DNA of 64,000 nt from Eikenella glucosivorans. GTDB lineage: Bacteria; Pseudomonadota; Gammaproteobacteria; Burkholderiales; Neisseriaceae. The stretch lies in NCBI RefSeq assembly GCF_016025525.2, contig NZ_JACSGR010000008.1, positions 1 through 64,000 of the forward strand. The letters run 5' to 3'. Shown here piece by piece: positions 49,579 through 57,801 of this stretch. Position numbers and translations under genes: made by a program. A model generated the notes under the pieces. That model was given only the letters and a program-made list of their open reading frames with translations, made no database searches and was not told where the DNA came from. Numbering within the stretch: the first letter of the stretch is position 1; each line of letters begins with the position of its first letter.

Positions 49579-49997
49579 AATTTCAGGTAGCCTTTTGCTG
49601 ATTGGCAGGCTACCTGAAAAACGTTCGGGCATTTTCAGGCAGCCTTTTGGCGTGCCGAAACCGGGTTGGCAGATATGTTTGCCATGCTTTCCGTAACACA
49701 AATCATGGCCAGGCTGCCCAAGCGCGGTTGCGGTTAAGCGTTTAGACAAACTGCCGCCTTTGCCTGCGGCGTATTTGTCTTTTTTGCAGCAATGCGAAAG
49801 CGTGGAAATCACGCCCGACATCCGGCTTTGAGGCTACCTGAAAAAGGGCGGAGAGTTTTCAGGTAGCCTCTTATCAGCTCACAGGCTAGTTGAAAAAAGA
49901 TACACAATTTTCAGGTAGCCCACCGATAGCCGAAAGAGGCTACCTGAAAAATGAAAACGCCGTCCCATCCGCATTTACCTCACCGAAAGGAAAAACC
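49579..49997. other. intergenic region with dense DUS cluster
   Basis: DUS or variants lie at 49581 (reverse), 49607 (forward), 49632 (TTTTCAGGCAGCCT, variant), 49831 (forward), 49856 (reverse), 49883 (AGGCTAGTTGAAA, degenerate), 49908 (reverse) and 49937 (forward). Between them is a possible gene remnant (49665-49831). No other signal is seen. Confidence 0.75.
49665..49831 (+). pseudogene. possible gene remnant
   Basis: One frame reads LADMFAMLSVTQIMARLPKR up to a stop near 49735. A frame shifted from it reads VKRLDKLPPLPAAYLSFLQQ and on to ITPDIRL with a stop at 49831. Both stretches have protein-like composition, and the stop is followed at once by a DUS, as at many true genes here. It may be the frameshifted 3' end of a lost gene. 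No family recognised. Confidence 0.3.
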
Positions 49998-50792
49998 ATG
50001 ACGATTTATTTCTTGGGCGCGGGCAATATGGCCGCCGCCATCATCGCCGGCATGAGCCGCGCCGGCGGGTTCGACATCTGCGCCATCGACCACAACGCCG
50101 CCAAGCTGGCAGAACTCTCGCGGCAATATGGCATTGCCACCGCTGCCGAGCTGCCGCCATTGGGTGAACAAGACGTGCTGGTGTTGGCGGTGAAGCCGCA
50201 GGACATGCAGGCCGCACTGCAAAACGTGCGGACTGGGGGCGCGCTGGTGCTGTCGGTAGCGGCCGGGCTGCCGTGTGCGGCTTTGAGCGGCTGGTTGGGC
50301 GGCACGCGGCGCATCGTGCGCGTGATGCCGAACACGCCGGCGCAAGTGGGGCAGGGCGTGGCCGGGCTGTTTGCCGACAGCGGCGTATCTGCCGCCGATC
50401 GCGCCTTAGCCGAGCGCATCATGCAGGCCAGCGGCCAAACCCTGTGGCTGCCCGATGAAGACGGCCTGCACCGCATCACCGGCATCAGCGGCAGCGGCCC
50501 GGCCTATGTGTTCTACCTGCTCAACGCGCTGCAAAGCGCTGCGTGGGAGCAGGGCTTCGATGCCGGTCAGGCCCGGCTGCTGAGTTTGGCCACGTTTAAA
50601 GGCGCGGTGCTGCTGGCTGAGCAGAGCGGTGAGGATTTTTCCCTGTTGCAGCAAAAGGTTACTTCCAAAGGCGGCACCACATACGAAGCGCTGCAAACCT
50701 TCGAGGCACACGGTGTGGCCGCCGCCATCGGCGCGGGCGTGAAGGCCTGTGTGGCACGTTCTCAGGAATTGGCAGGCGAGCTGGCGAAGTGA
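49998..50792 (+). CDS. proC: pyrroline-5-carboxylate reductase
   Basis: It reduces pyrroline-5-carboxylate to proline with NAD(P)H. From ATG 49998 (GAAAGG upstream) the protein has 264 residues. It shows the nucleotide-binding IYFLGAGNMAAAIIAG, VLAVKPQDM, RVMPNTPAQVGQG and the family signature ITGISGSGPAYVFYLLNALQ-like region, followed by TSKGGTTYEAL. The frame is open upstream through DUS-derived sequence, which is not part of the protein. The stop overlaps the GTG start of yggT. Confidence 0.95.
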   Translation: MTIYFLGAGNMAAAIIAGMSRAGGFDICAIDHNAAKLAELSRQYGIATAAELPPLGEQDVLVLAVKPQDMQAALQNVRTGGALVLSVAAGLPCAALSGWLGGTRRIVRVMPNTPAQVGQGVAGLFADSGVSAADRALAERIMQASGQTLWLPDEDGLHRITGISGSGPAYVFYLLNALQSAAWEQGFDAGQARLLSLATFKGAVLLAEQSGEDFSLLQQKVTSKGGTTYEALQTFEAHGVAAAIGAGVKACVARSQELAGELAK

Positions 50793-51358
50793 ACCAGATA
50801 GCGAACCAATTGATTTCCCTGCTGGCCGATGCGCTGGCCATGCTCTGCCTCACGCGCTGCCTGCTGCAATACGGCCGCCTGCATTTTTCGCACCCGCTGG
50901 CGCAGTTCTGCTGCCGCAGCACGGATTGGCTGGTGAAACCGCTGCGCCGTGTAGTGCCGCCGCTGGGGCAGTGGGACACGGCCTGCGTGCTGGCTGCGCT
51001 ACTGTTGTATGTGGCGGCTTATCTGCTGCTTTCGCTGCTGAACCTGCCTTCGTCGATGATCAGCTGGCAGGTTGCGGCGGCGAATATGTTGTTTGCGGCT
51101 TTGGCGCTCACGCGTTCCATTGCCTATGTGCTGTTGGGCGGGCTGTTGTGGCGCATGGTACTCTCGTTGTCGCAGGGGTATTCGCCGCTCACGGCGGTGT
51201 TGAACCGCATCTTCGAACCGCTTTGCCGGCCGTTTGCTTTTCTGCGTGTCGGGCGCTGGGATTTTTCAGGTAGCCTCTTGGCGCTGCTTTTATGGTGGTG
51301 GGCGGCCTGGTGGCTGCCGGCGATTGTGGCGGGATTGAATTTGTGGCTCTTGCCATAA
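50789..51358 (+). CDS. yggT: YggT family membrane protein
   Basis: This 189-residue inner-membrane protein has two YGGT repeats, each with a pair of transmembrane helices and the characteristic RCLLQYGRLHFSHPLAQF / PLTAVLNRIFEPLCRPF segment. The start is GTG, overlapping the proC stop in GTGA, so the genes are translationally coupled. The family is linked to osmotic tolerance and cell-envelope organisation, but its role is not settled. FSGSL near the end is DUS-encoded (51263-51276). Confidence 0.9.
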   Translation: MNQIANQLISLLADALAMLCLTRCLLQYGRLHFSHPLAQFCCRSTDWLVKPLRRVVPPLGQWDTACVLAALLLYVAAYLLLSLLNLPSSMISWQVAAANMLFAALALTRSIAYVLLGGLLWRMVLSLSQGYSPLTAVLNRIFEPLCRPFAFLRVGRWDFSGSLLALLLWWWAAWWLPAIVAGLNLWLLP

Positions 51359-51363
51359 AACAG

Positions 51364-51406
51364 CGGCTGCTTTATAGTCCGCTTTTCACAAAAAAAGCAG
51401 CCGTTT
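51364..51406 (+). terminator. hairpin terminator after yggT
   Basis: CGGCTGCTTT pairs with AAAGCAGCCG, followed by TTTG. It lies directly after the yggT stop and upstream of dksA. Confidence 0.65.
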
Positions 51407-51449
51407 GCGGGAAGGAGCGGTTTGCAATTTTTTACAAAAAGGATAACTC

Positions 51450-51866
51450 ATGGCAAAACTAAACGAACAGGACATCATCAACTGGAAAGGCCCGGAAGAG
51501 GAATATATGAATGCCGACCAGCTGGCCTTTTTCCGTGAGTTGCTGGTGAAGCTGCAAGACGAGCTGATCCAGAAAGCCGCCGACACCACCGGCCACCTGC
51601 AAAACCACGAAGCCGCCCCCGACCCGGCCGACCGTGCCACGCAGGAAGAAGAATACGCCCTGGAGTTGCGCACCCGAGACCGTGAACGCAAGTTGCTCAC
51701 CAAAATCCAGGCGTCACTTCGCCAGATCGACGAGGGCGACTACGGCTTTTGTGTGGACACCGGCGAGCCCATCGGCCTGAAGCGCCTGCTGGCCCGCCCC
51801 ACCGCCACTTTGTCGGTGGAAGCGCAGGAGCGGCGCGAGCGGATGAAAAAACAGTTTGCCGATTAA
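51450..51866 (+). CDS. dksA: RNA polymerase-binding factor DksA (zinc-finger cysteines mostly absent)
   Basis: DksA enters the RNA polymerase secondary channel and, with ppGpp, adjusts rRNA and amino-acid promoters. The 138-residue protein keeps the coiled coil and the acidic tip (DPADRA, residues 58-63). The globular domain reads YGFCVDTGEPIGLKRLLARP. The four zinc positions are Cys101, Thr104, Ser122 and Ala125, so zinc binding of the classical kind is not possible. This is the pattern of zinc-independent DksA proteins. AAAAAGGATAAC precedes the ATG. Confidence 0.93.
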   Translation: MAKLNEQDIINWKGPEEEYMNADQLAFFRELLVKLQDELIQKAADTTGHLQNHEAAPDPADRATQEEEYALELRTRDRERKLLTKIQASLRQIDEGDYGFCVDTGEPIGLKRLLARPTATLSVEAQERRERMKKQFAD

Positions 51867-52004
51867 TGGCGTAAAACGGGCTGGCCGCTGGCGGAATCGG
51901 CTCGTTTTTGCGGTGTTGGTTTATACCGGCGGCTTGTGTGACAGATATTCGCTGATTACTTATTCATAAAAATCAATCCATAACAAAAAAAGCAGTATTT
52001 TGGT

Positions 52005-52032
52005 TTGACAGAAAATTATAAAGCCGTATAAT
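52005..52032 (+). promoter_or_regulatory. strong sigma-70 promoter of the tRNA pair
   Basis: Perfect TTGACA (52005-52010) and perfect TATAAT (52027-52032) with a 16-bp spacer and AT-rich flank. The first tRNA begins 18 bp after the -10; GCGC (52035-52038) in the gap could act as a discriminator for stringent control. Confidence 0.85.
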
Positions 52033-52050
52033 ACGCGCTTCTTCAAAAGC

Positions 52051-52127
52051 GGCGAATTAGCTCAGCTGGTTAGAGCAGAGGAATCATAATCCTTGTGTCC
52101 GGGGTTCGAGTCCCTGATTCGCCACCA
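52051..52127 (+). tRNA. tRNA-Met (CAU)
   Basis: A 77-nt cloverleaf: acceptor stem GGCGAAT/ATTCGCC, D-arm, anticodon stem GAGGA/TCCTT with loop ATCATAA (anticodon CAT), T-loop TTCGAGT, and an encoded CCA. It is an elongator-type tRNA. A CAU anticodon is also used by tRNA-Ile2 before lysidine modification, and that cannot be excluded by eye. Confidence 0.85.
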
Positions 52128-52133
52128 CAATTC

Positions 52134-52209
<76 letters not shown>

Positions 52210-52217
52210 AATAACAG

Positions 52218-52247
52218 AAAACGGCCTAGCGTGAGCTAGGCCGTTTT
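52218..52247 (+). terminator. terminator of the tRNA operon
   Basis: AAAACGGCCTAGC pairs perfectly with GCTAGGCCGTTTT across the tetraloop GTGA. Textbook intrinsic terminator, 8 bp after tRNA-Ala. Confidence 0.92.
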
Positions 52248-52286
52248 CCATGCGCAAATGATTGCTTGGGAAAGAAGCCAGTTTTG

Positions 52287-52332
52287 TTTTCAGGTAGCCT
52301 TTACTTGTTTACTTGGTGAGGCTACCTGAAAA
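52287..52332. repeat. inverted DUS pair
   Basis: TTTTCAGGTAGCCT at 52287 and AGGCTACCTGAAAA ending at 52332, between the tRNA terminator and the convergent dsbB. Confidence 0.85.
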
Positions 52333-52370
52333 TAGGATTATCAGCACATCGTTTCAAACGGGCAAACAAA

Positions 52371-52397
52371 GAGGCAGGCCAAGCGCCTGCCCCATTT
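52371..52397. terminator. terminator of dsbB
   Basis: GGCAGGC (52373) pairs with GCCTGCC (ending 52391). Thymine-rich tracts follow on both strands, so it could act in either direction. It lies 17 bp after the dsbB stop. Confidence 0.65.
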
Positions 52398-52407
52398 TTT
52401 GCCGCTC

Positions 52408-52899
52408 TTATTTCCCGCGCAATTTCCACCAGCCGCCCCACAGTACGGCCAGGATAAACAGACAGGCCAACAACGACCACCAGGCAAACGGCACGCCTAA
52501 GAAGTATTCCACTTTGCCGCATTCGCCGTAGCCGCGGATAATCGGCTCATACAGATCGAACAGCGGTGCGCCTTGCAGCCGGAACGACCACGGCGCGCCG
52601 CAGGAAGGCTGTTGGTCTAAAGGCAGGCTTTGCAGGTGCAGCTGGCTGGCCGCCGTCCAGCCGCCCCACACGGTGGGGATGCTCACCAAAAAGGCGGAAA
52701 GCGCCCGCACCCGGCAGCGACCTTGCGGCAGCAGTGCGGTAAGCAGCGCCAGCAGTCCGGCAAAAATCAGCGAAACGCGTTGGATGATGCACATCACGCA
52801 CGGGTCCATGCCGCGCCCGTATTGCATATAGAGAGACATGGCCGTGCATGCCGCGCATACGGCGAACACGCCCAAAAGAAGCTTGCGGTAAGTAGGCAT
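52408..52899 (-). CDS. dsbB: disulfide bond formation protein B
   Basis: DsbB reoxidises periplasmic DsbA and passes electrons to quinone. The 163-residue protein has four transmembrane helices and both cysteine pairs: CVMC (Cys34/Cys37) in the first periplasmic loop, and Cys100 (QPSCGAPW) with Cys127 (YGECGKVEYF) in the second. No dsbA in the window. It is monocistronic. Confidence 0.94.
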   Translation of the reverse strand: MPTYRKLLLGVFAVCAACTAMSLYMQYGRGMDPCVMCIIQRVSLIFAGLLALLTALLPQGRCRVRALSAFLVSIPTVWGGWTAASQLHLQSLPLDQQPSCGAPWSFRLQGAPLFDLYEPIIRGYGECGKVEYFLGVPFAWWSLLACLFILAVLWGGWWKLRGK

Positions 52900-53273
52900 A
52901 GGTTTCCTTTAATTCAGTCGGTTGGCCGGCATACAAACGGGCGGGCATTATAAACCCGCCGTGCGGATTTACCAACCGCCGAAGCCGGTATGATTAGGCG
53001 GTTTGGATGATGGCAGGGAGGAAATTTTCAGGTAGCCTCTTTAATGCCGTGAGAGGCTACCTGAAAAGCCAGTGATGCTGGATAAGCTGGTTTGATTGCG
53101 GTAATGGAGTGGTCTACCGCCTGCGTAAAGCACTTGAGCATTAGCGTTTGCAAACTGGGGTTGCATTTCCCGAAGCCGGAGGCTCCGATTCGATCAGATC
53201 AAGCAAACCGGCAAAAATTTCAGGTAGCCTTCTTATTGGGAGAAGGCTACCTGAAAATTATAACTAACTAAAG
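52900..53273. other. intergenic region with two DUS pairs and unexplained centre
   Basis: Inverted DUS pairs are at 53025-53038/53054-53067 and 53218-53230/53244-53257. The 150 bases between them contain GAAGCCGGAGGCTCCG and GATTCGATCAGATCAAGC-like short symmetries, with no open frame of note. I cannot assign them a function. Confidence 0.6.
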
Positions 53274-54695
53274 CTACAACAAAAAAATTGTAGCCAGCCC
53301 GAGAAAAATCAGGAAGCCGCCCGAGTCGGTTACGGCGGTGATCAGCACCGAGCTGCCCAGCGCCGGGTCGCGGCCGAGCTTGTCCATGATCACCGGAATC
53401 AGCACGCCCACGGTGGCGGCCAAGAGCAGGTTGAGCGTCATCGCCGCCACCATTACCAGCCCGATGCCGATGTTTTTATACAGCAACCAAGCCACCACGC
53501 CCATCACGCCGCCCCAAATCACGCCGTTAATCAGTGCCACGCCCACTTCTTTTTTCAGCAGGTGCAGCGCCTGGCTGCCCGAAAGCTGCCCCATGGCCAT
53601 GGCGCGCACAATCATGGTGATGGTTTGGTTGCCCGAATTGCCGCCGATGCCGGCCACAATCGGCATCAGTGCGGCCAGCGCCACAATCTGCGCAATGCTG
53701 CCTTCAAACGCGCCGATCACGCGGCTGGCCAGAAAGGCGGTGCACAAATTGACGGCCAGCCACATCCAGCGGTTTTTCACCGAATCGAGCACGGGGGCAA
53801 ACAGGTCTTCTTCTTCCTGCAGGCCGGCCATGTTCAGCATATCGGCTTCGGTTTCTTCGCGGATTACGTCCACCATCTCGTCCACGGTGAGGCGGCCGAT
53901 GAGCTTGCCTTCGGCGTCGGTAACGGGTGCGGTAACCAAGTCGTAGCGTTCGAAGGCTTGGGCGGCTTCTTCGGTGTTGTCTTCGGGGTGGAAGCGCACG
54001 ATGTCGCGCGCCATGATGTGTTCGACAATTTCGTCGGGGTCGGCCACCAGCAGCTTGCGAATGGGCAACACGCCTTGCAGGATGTCGTTTTCGTCGATCA
54101 CGAAGATTTTGTCGGTGTGGTCGGGCAGGCTCTCGAAGCGGCGCAAATAGCGCAGCACCACTTCGCAGCTCACATCGGCGCGGATGCTTACCAGCTCGAA
54201 GTCCATGATGGCGCCGACCTGGTCGTCGGCAAACGACATGGAAGCCTGTACTTGGGCGCGTTCTTCTTCATCCAACGATTGCAGCGCTTCGGCCACGATT
54301 TGGCGCGGCAGGTCGTCGGCCAGCTCGGCCAGGTCGTCCACGTCCATATCTTCCACGGCGGCCAGGAGCTCCTGCCGCTCCATGTTTTCAATCAGTGTTT
54401 CGCGAACGGCGTCGGGCACTTCCAAAAGGATGGTGCCGTCGTTTTCGGGCCCTACCAGTTTCCATACCAGCAGGCGCGCTTGCAGCGGCAGCGATTCCAA
54501 TGCGGCGGCGATATCGGCGGGGTGGAGCTCGTGCAGGATTTGGATGAGTTCGGAAAGACAGCTGTTGAGATAGGGATCGTCGAGCGCGCTGTCGGGCTGC
54601 ACGGTGTCATATACGGGCAGCAGGGCATCGGCCAGCTCGTGGATGCGTGCGATGTCGAGCGGCTGTTGTTCGGAAGAGGGCAATAGGGTAGGCAT
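53274..54695 (-). CDS. mgtE: magnesium transporter MgtE
   Basis: This inner-membrane Mg2+ channel/transporter has 473 residues from MPTLLPSSEQQ (GGAGTGCGC upstream). It has the MgtE N superhelical domain (about 45-145), two CBS domains (about 150-270) that sense Mg2+, and five transmembrane helices at the C-terminus including the conserved GIGGNSGNQTITMIVRAMA stretch (pore region). It is transcribed divergently from nuo. Confidence 0.94.
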   Translation of the reverse strand: MPTLLPSSEQQPLDIARIHELADALLPVYDTVQPDSALDDPYLNSCLSELIQILHELHPADIAAALESLPLQARLLVWKLVGPENDGTILLEVPDAVRETLIENMERQELLAAVEDMDVDDLAELADDLPRQIVAEALQSLDEEERAQVQASMSFADDQVGAIMDFELVSIRADVSCEVVLRYLRRFESLPDHTDKIFVIDENDILQGVLPIRKLLVADPDEIVEHIMARDIVRFHPEDNTEEAAQAFERYDLVTAPVTDAEGKLIGRLTVDEMVDVIREETEADMLNMAGLQEEEDLFAPVLDSVKNRWMWLAVNLCTAFLASRVIGAFEGSIAQIVALAALMPIVAGIGGNSGNQTITMIVRAMAMGQLSGSQALHLLKKEVGVALINGVIWGGVMGVVAWLLYKNIGIGLVMVAAMTLNLLLAATVGVLIPVIMDKLGRDPALGSSVLITAVTDSGGFLIFLGLATIFLL

Positions 54696-54938
54696 GCGCA
54701 CTCCAATACCGTGCATCACGGTAGGGGCGCACGGTGGGAATCAGGGAAAAAGAATCGGAGAAATGGCAGGGTGGGAACCGGAAGGATCCATAAGGTTATC
54801 GGCCCAATCTTGGGATCTGTAACAAACCGGCGCATTCTACACGTTTTTGCAGTAAGGCGACAAACAACTTTTCAGGTAGCCTTTGGCTGTGTAAATAATT
54901 GTTATGCCCGTAAGTTTGTGAGCGTTGATTTTATAGCC

Positions 54939-54952
54939 TTGATTTAAATCAA
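54939..54952. promoter_or_regulatory. FNR/Crp-type operator, perfect palindrome
   Basis: TTGATTTAAATCAA is an exact match to the FNR consensus TTGAT-N4-ATCAA. It lies 118 bp upstream of the -35 of the nuo promoter and 244 bp from mgtE. An oxygen-responsive FNR could control complex I, or mgtE on the other side. A Crp-like protein with the same half-site is the alternative. Confidence 0.65.
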
Positions 54953-55056
54953 AACTATGTCGTGTGAAAATCCGTTGCAATGCAACGGCTGAAGATATTG
55001 CGAATAATTCCTATTTAATACAATGAAAATATTGTCTTTTCTTATGCTGGTTTGCT

Positions 55057-55085
55057 TTGAATCAAACAATGAATTTGGTTACAAT
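55057..55085 (+). promoter_or_regulatory. candidate nuo operon promoter
   Basis: TTGAAT (55057-55062) and TACAAT (55080-55085), with a 17-bp spacer. The nuoA start codon is 43 bp downstream. The -35 overlaps the imperfect palindrome TTTGAATCAAA. Confidence 0.6.
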
Positions 55086-55128
55086 GCCGATTGGTTTTAC
55101 CTGCATTTTTATCCTTTGAGTGCAAACC

Positions 55129-55485
55129 ATGTTGGCTAACTATTTCCCTGTATTTGTTTTCGTCTTGGTCGGTTTGGCGGCAGGCGTGCTGTTTTTAACG
55201 TTGGGTACGCTGCTGGGGCCGAAGCGCCACTATGCCGAAAAAGATGCGCCTTTCGAGTGCGGCTTTGAGGCGTTTGAAAACGCCCGTATGCGTTTTGACG
55301 TGCGCTATTATCTGGTGGCTATCCTGTTTATTTTGTTTGATTTGGAAATTGCCTTTATGTTTCCTTGGGCAGTGGTGTTTAAAGACTTGGGTATGTTCGG
55401 TTTCGGCGTGATGTCTGTATTTATCGTGATTTTGGGCATCGGCTTTGTTTATGAATGGAAAAAAGGTGCGCTGGAATGGGAATAG
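55129..55485 (+). CDS. nuoA: NADH-quinone oxidoreductase subunit A
   Basis: This small membrane-arm subunit of complex I at the quinone-site junction has 118 residues from MLANYFPVFVF and three transmembrane helices. The conserved loop KDAPFECGFEAFENARMRF-like region lies between helices 1 and 2. A GTG 9 bases upstream is a possible alternative start. nuoB begins inside its last codons. Confidence 0.95.
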   Translation: MLANYFPVFVFVLVGLAAGVLFLTLGTLLGPKRHYAEKDAPFECGFEAFENARMRFDVRYYLVAILFILFDLEIAFMFPWAVVFKDLGMFGFGVMSVFIVILGIGFVYEWKKGALEWE

Positions 55486-55955
55486 AAGGCGTTTTGAGTA
55501 AAGGGTTTATCACCACCAGTGCCGATACCGTGCTCAATTATATGCGTACCGGCTCGATGTGGCCGGTTACCTTTGGTTTGGCCTGCTGCGCGGTGGAAAT
55601 GATGCACGCCGGTATGGCACGCTACGATTTAGACCGCTTCGGCATTATCTTTCGTCCATCGCCGCGTCAATCCGATTTAATGATTGTGGCTGGCACATTA
55701 ACCAATAAAATGGCACCGGCACTGCGCCGTGTGTACGACCAGATGGCTGAGCCGCGTTGGGTGTTGTCGATGGGATCGTGTGCCAACGGCGGCGGCTACT
55801 ATCATTATTCTTATTCCGTGGTACGCGGTTGCGACCGCATCGTACCGGTGGATGTGTATGTTCCTGGCTGCCCGCCCACAGCTGAAGCGCTGATTTACGG
55901 TTTGATCCAGCTGCAAGGCAAAATCAAGCGCACCTACACCATCGCCCGCCATTAG
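55476..55955 (+). CDS. nuoB: NADH-quinone oxidoreductase subunit B
   Basis: It carries cluster N2, the last Fe-S centre before quinone. The 159-residue protein shows the N2 ligands CCAVEM, then SMGSCANGGGYY and VPGCPPTAEAL. It starts at ATG 55476, overlapping the nuoA stop by 10 bases; the frame itself begins a little earlier but without homology. Confidence 0.96.
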   Translation: MGIEGVLSKGFITTSADTVLNYMRTGSMWPVTFGLACCAVEMMHAGMARYDLDRFGIIFRPSPRQSDLMIVAGTLTNKMAPALRRVYDQMAEPRWVLSMGSCANGGGYYHYSYSVVRGCDRIVPVDVYVPGCPPTAEALIYGLIQLQGKIKRTYTIARH

Positions 55956-55964
55956 GAGTACGCC

Positions 55965-56555
55965 ATGCATGTAAACGATTTGTATCTTGCCGTACAAAAC
56001 CTGCTGGGCGACAAAGCAGAGAAAGTGATTTTGGCGTTTGGCGAAGTCACGGTGGAAGCTCAAGCCGGGAACTACCGCGAAATTATGCAATTGCTGCGCG
56101 ATCACGAATCCATGCACTTTGAATTGCTGCTTGATTTGTGTGGTGTGGATTACAGCGAGTATAAAAACGAGCCGTGGGAAGGGCCGCGTTTTGCCGTGGT
56201 CAGCCAACTGTTGTCGCTACAAAACAACCAGCGCATCCGTGTGCGCGTATGGGCAGAAGATGACGATTTCCCAGTGCTGGCTTCGGTGGTTGATATCTAC
56301 AACAGCGCCGATTGGTATGAGCGTGAAGCCTTTGATTTATACGGCATCCTGTTTGAGGGGCACCCAGATTTGCGCCGCATCCTGACAGATTATGGTTTTG
56401 TCGGCCATCCCTTCCGCAAAGATTTCCCCGTGTCCGGCTATGTGGAAATGCGCTACGACGAACAAGAAAAACGGGTGGTTTATCAGCCGGTAACCATCGA
56501 GCCGCGCGAAATTACGCCGCGCGTCGTCCGTGAGGAGAACTACGGTGGCCGCTAA
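55965..56555 (+). CDS. nuoC: NADH-quinone oxidoreductase subunit C
   Basis: This hydrophilic connecting-arm subunit (30-kDa subunit homologue) has 196 residues. The signature WYEREAFDLYGILFEGHPDLRRIL-type region lies near 107-130 and FPVSGYVEMRYDEQEKRV near the end. It is separate from nuoD, as in beta-proteobacteria (fused in enterics). TAGGAGTACGCC precedes the ATG. Confidence 0.96.
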   Translation: MHVNDLYLAVQNLLGDKAEKVILAFGEVTVEAQAGNYREIMQLLRDHESMHFELLLDLCGVDYSEYKNEPWEGPRFAVVSQLLSLQNNQRIRVRVWAEDDDFPVLASVVDIYNSADWYEREAFDLYGILFEGHPDLRRILTDYGFVGHPFRKDFPVSGYVEMRYDEQEKRVVYQPVTIEPREITPRVVREENYGGR

Positions 56556-57801
56556 ACTCAGAAACTACACCATCAACTTCGGCCCGCAGCATCCGGCCGC
56601 GCACGGTGTATTGCGCATGATTTTGGAGCTGGATGGTGAAACCATCGTGCGCGCCGACCCACATATTGGCCTGCTGCACCGTGGCACCGAAAAACTAGCC
56701 GAAACCAAAACCTATCTGCAAGCACTGCCGTATATGGATCGTTTGGACTACGTTTCCATGATGGTTAACGAGCAGGCTTATTGCCTGGCTGTGGAAAAGC
56801 TGCTGGGTATCGAAATCCCGATCCGTGCCAAATATATCCGCACCATGTTTGCGGAGGTTACCCGCATCCTGAATCATTTGATGGGTGTGGGTTCGCATGC
56901 GCTTGATATCGGCGCGATGACTGCCATCCTGTATGCCTTCCGCGACCGCGAAGACCTGATGGATTTGTATGAGGCGGTTTCCGGCGCACGCATGCACGCG
57001 GCCTATTTCCGCCCCGGCGGAGTATACCGCGATCTGCCTGATTTCATGCCTAAATACGAAGCAAGCAAATACCGTAGCGCCAAAGTGCTGAAAGAACTGA
57101 ACGCCTGGCGCGAAGGCAGCATGCTGGACTTTATCGATGCCTTCTGCGAACGCTTCCCTTCGCGAATTGACGATTTGGAAACCCTGCTCACCGACAACCG
57201 CATTTGGAAACAGCGCACTGTTGGTATCGGCGTGGTTTCACCCGAACGTGCTATGCAGAAAGGTTTCACCGGCGTGATGCTGCGCGGCTCCGGCATCGAA
57301 TGGGATGTGCGCAAAAAACAGCCCTACGAAGTCTATGAAAAAATGGATTTCGACATCCCCGTTGGCGTGAACGGTGATTGCTACGACCGTTATCTCTGCC
57401 GCATCAACGAAATGCGCCAATCGGTGCGCATCATCAAGCAATGCTCCGAATGGCTGCGGGTTAATCCTGGCCCGGTGATTGTGGACGATCACAAAGTCGC
57501 TCCGCCTAAACGCACCGAAATGAAAACCGGTATGGAAGATTTGATCCACCATTTCAAACTGTTCACCGAAGGCATGCACGTGCCCGAAGGCGAAACCTAC
57601 ACCGCCGTCGAACACCCCAAAGGCGAATTCGGCATCTACATCATTTCAGACGGCGCCAACAAGCCCTACCGCCTGAAAATCCGCGCCCCCGGCTTCGCCC
57701 ACCTGCAAGGTATGGATGAAATGGCACGCGGCCACATGCTGGCCGACGTTGTTGCCATCATCGGCACGCAGGACATCGTATTCGGAGAGGTAGACCGCTA
57801 A
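56545..57801 (+). CDS. nuoD: NADH-quinone oxidoreductase subunit D
   Basis: The 49-kDa subunit homologue, which forms the quinone cavity with NuoB. From the GTG at 56545 (GAGGAG upstream), inside the nuoC end, it has 418 residues beginning AAKLRNYTINFGPQHPAAHG. HIGLLHRGTEKL and the C-terminal DIVFGEVDR are canonical. An earlier GTG at 56530 is less likely. The stop overlaps the nuoE start by one base. Confidence 0.96.
   Translation: MAAKLRNYTINFGPQHPAAHGVLRMILELDGETIVRADPHIGLLHRGTEKLAETKTYLQALPYMDRLDYVSMMVNEQAYCLAVEKLLGIEIPIRAKYIRTMFAEVTRILNHLMGVGSHALDIGAMTAILYAFRDREDLMDLYEAVSGARMHAAYFRPGGVYRDLPDFMPKYEASKYRSAKVLKELNAWREGSMLDFIDAFCERFPSRIDDLETLLTDNRIWKQRTVGIGVVSPERAMQKGFTGVMLRGSGIEWDVRKKQPYEVYEKMDFDIPVGVNGDCYDRYLCRINEMRQSVRIIKQCSEWLRVNPGPVIVDDHKVAPPKRTEMKTGMEDLIHHFKLFTEGMHVPEGETYTAVEHPKGEFGIYIISDGANKPYRLKIRAPGFAHLQGMDEMARGHMLADVVAIIGTQDIVFGEVDR

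Larger units (their letters stand above)
54696..55128. other. divergent intergenic region mgtE/nuoA
   Basis: An AT-rich 430-bp region with one DUS at 54869, an FNR-type palindrome at 54939-54952, the short inverted repeat CCGTTGCAATGCAACGG near 54971-54987, and the probable nuo promoter at 55057-55085. Confidence 0.7.

Noticed and set aside
53562..54686. 374-codon plus-strand frame opposite mgtE
   Set aside because: It is a shadow of MgtE, which has clear CBS and transmembrane domains in the other strand.
54971..54987. CCGTTGCAATGCAACGG as a possible operator or riboswitch stem before nuo
   Set aside because: It is a good short palindrome, but I know of no regulator with this site and no flanking structure supports a riboswitch.
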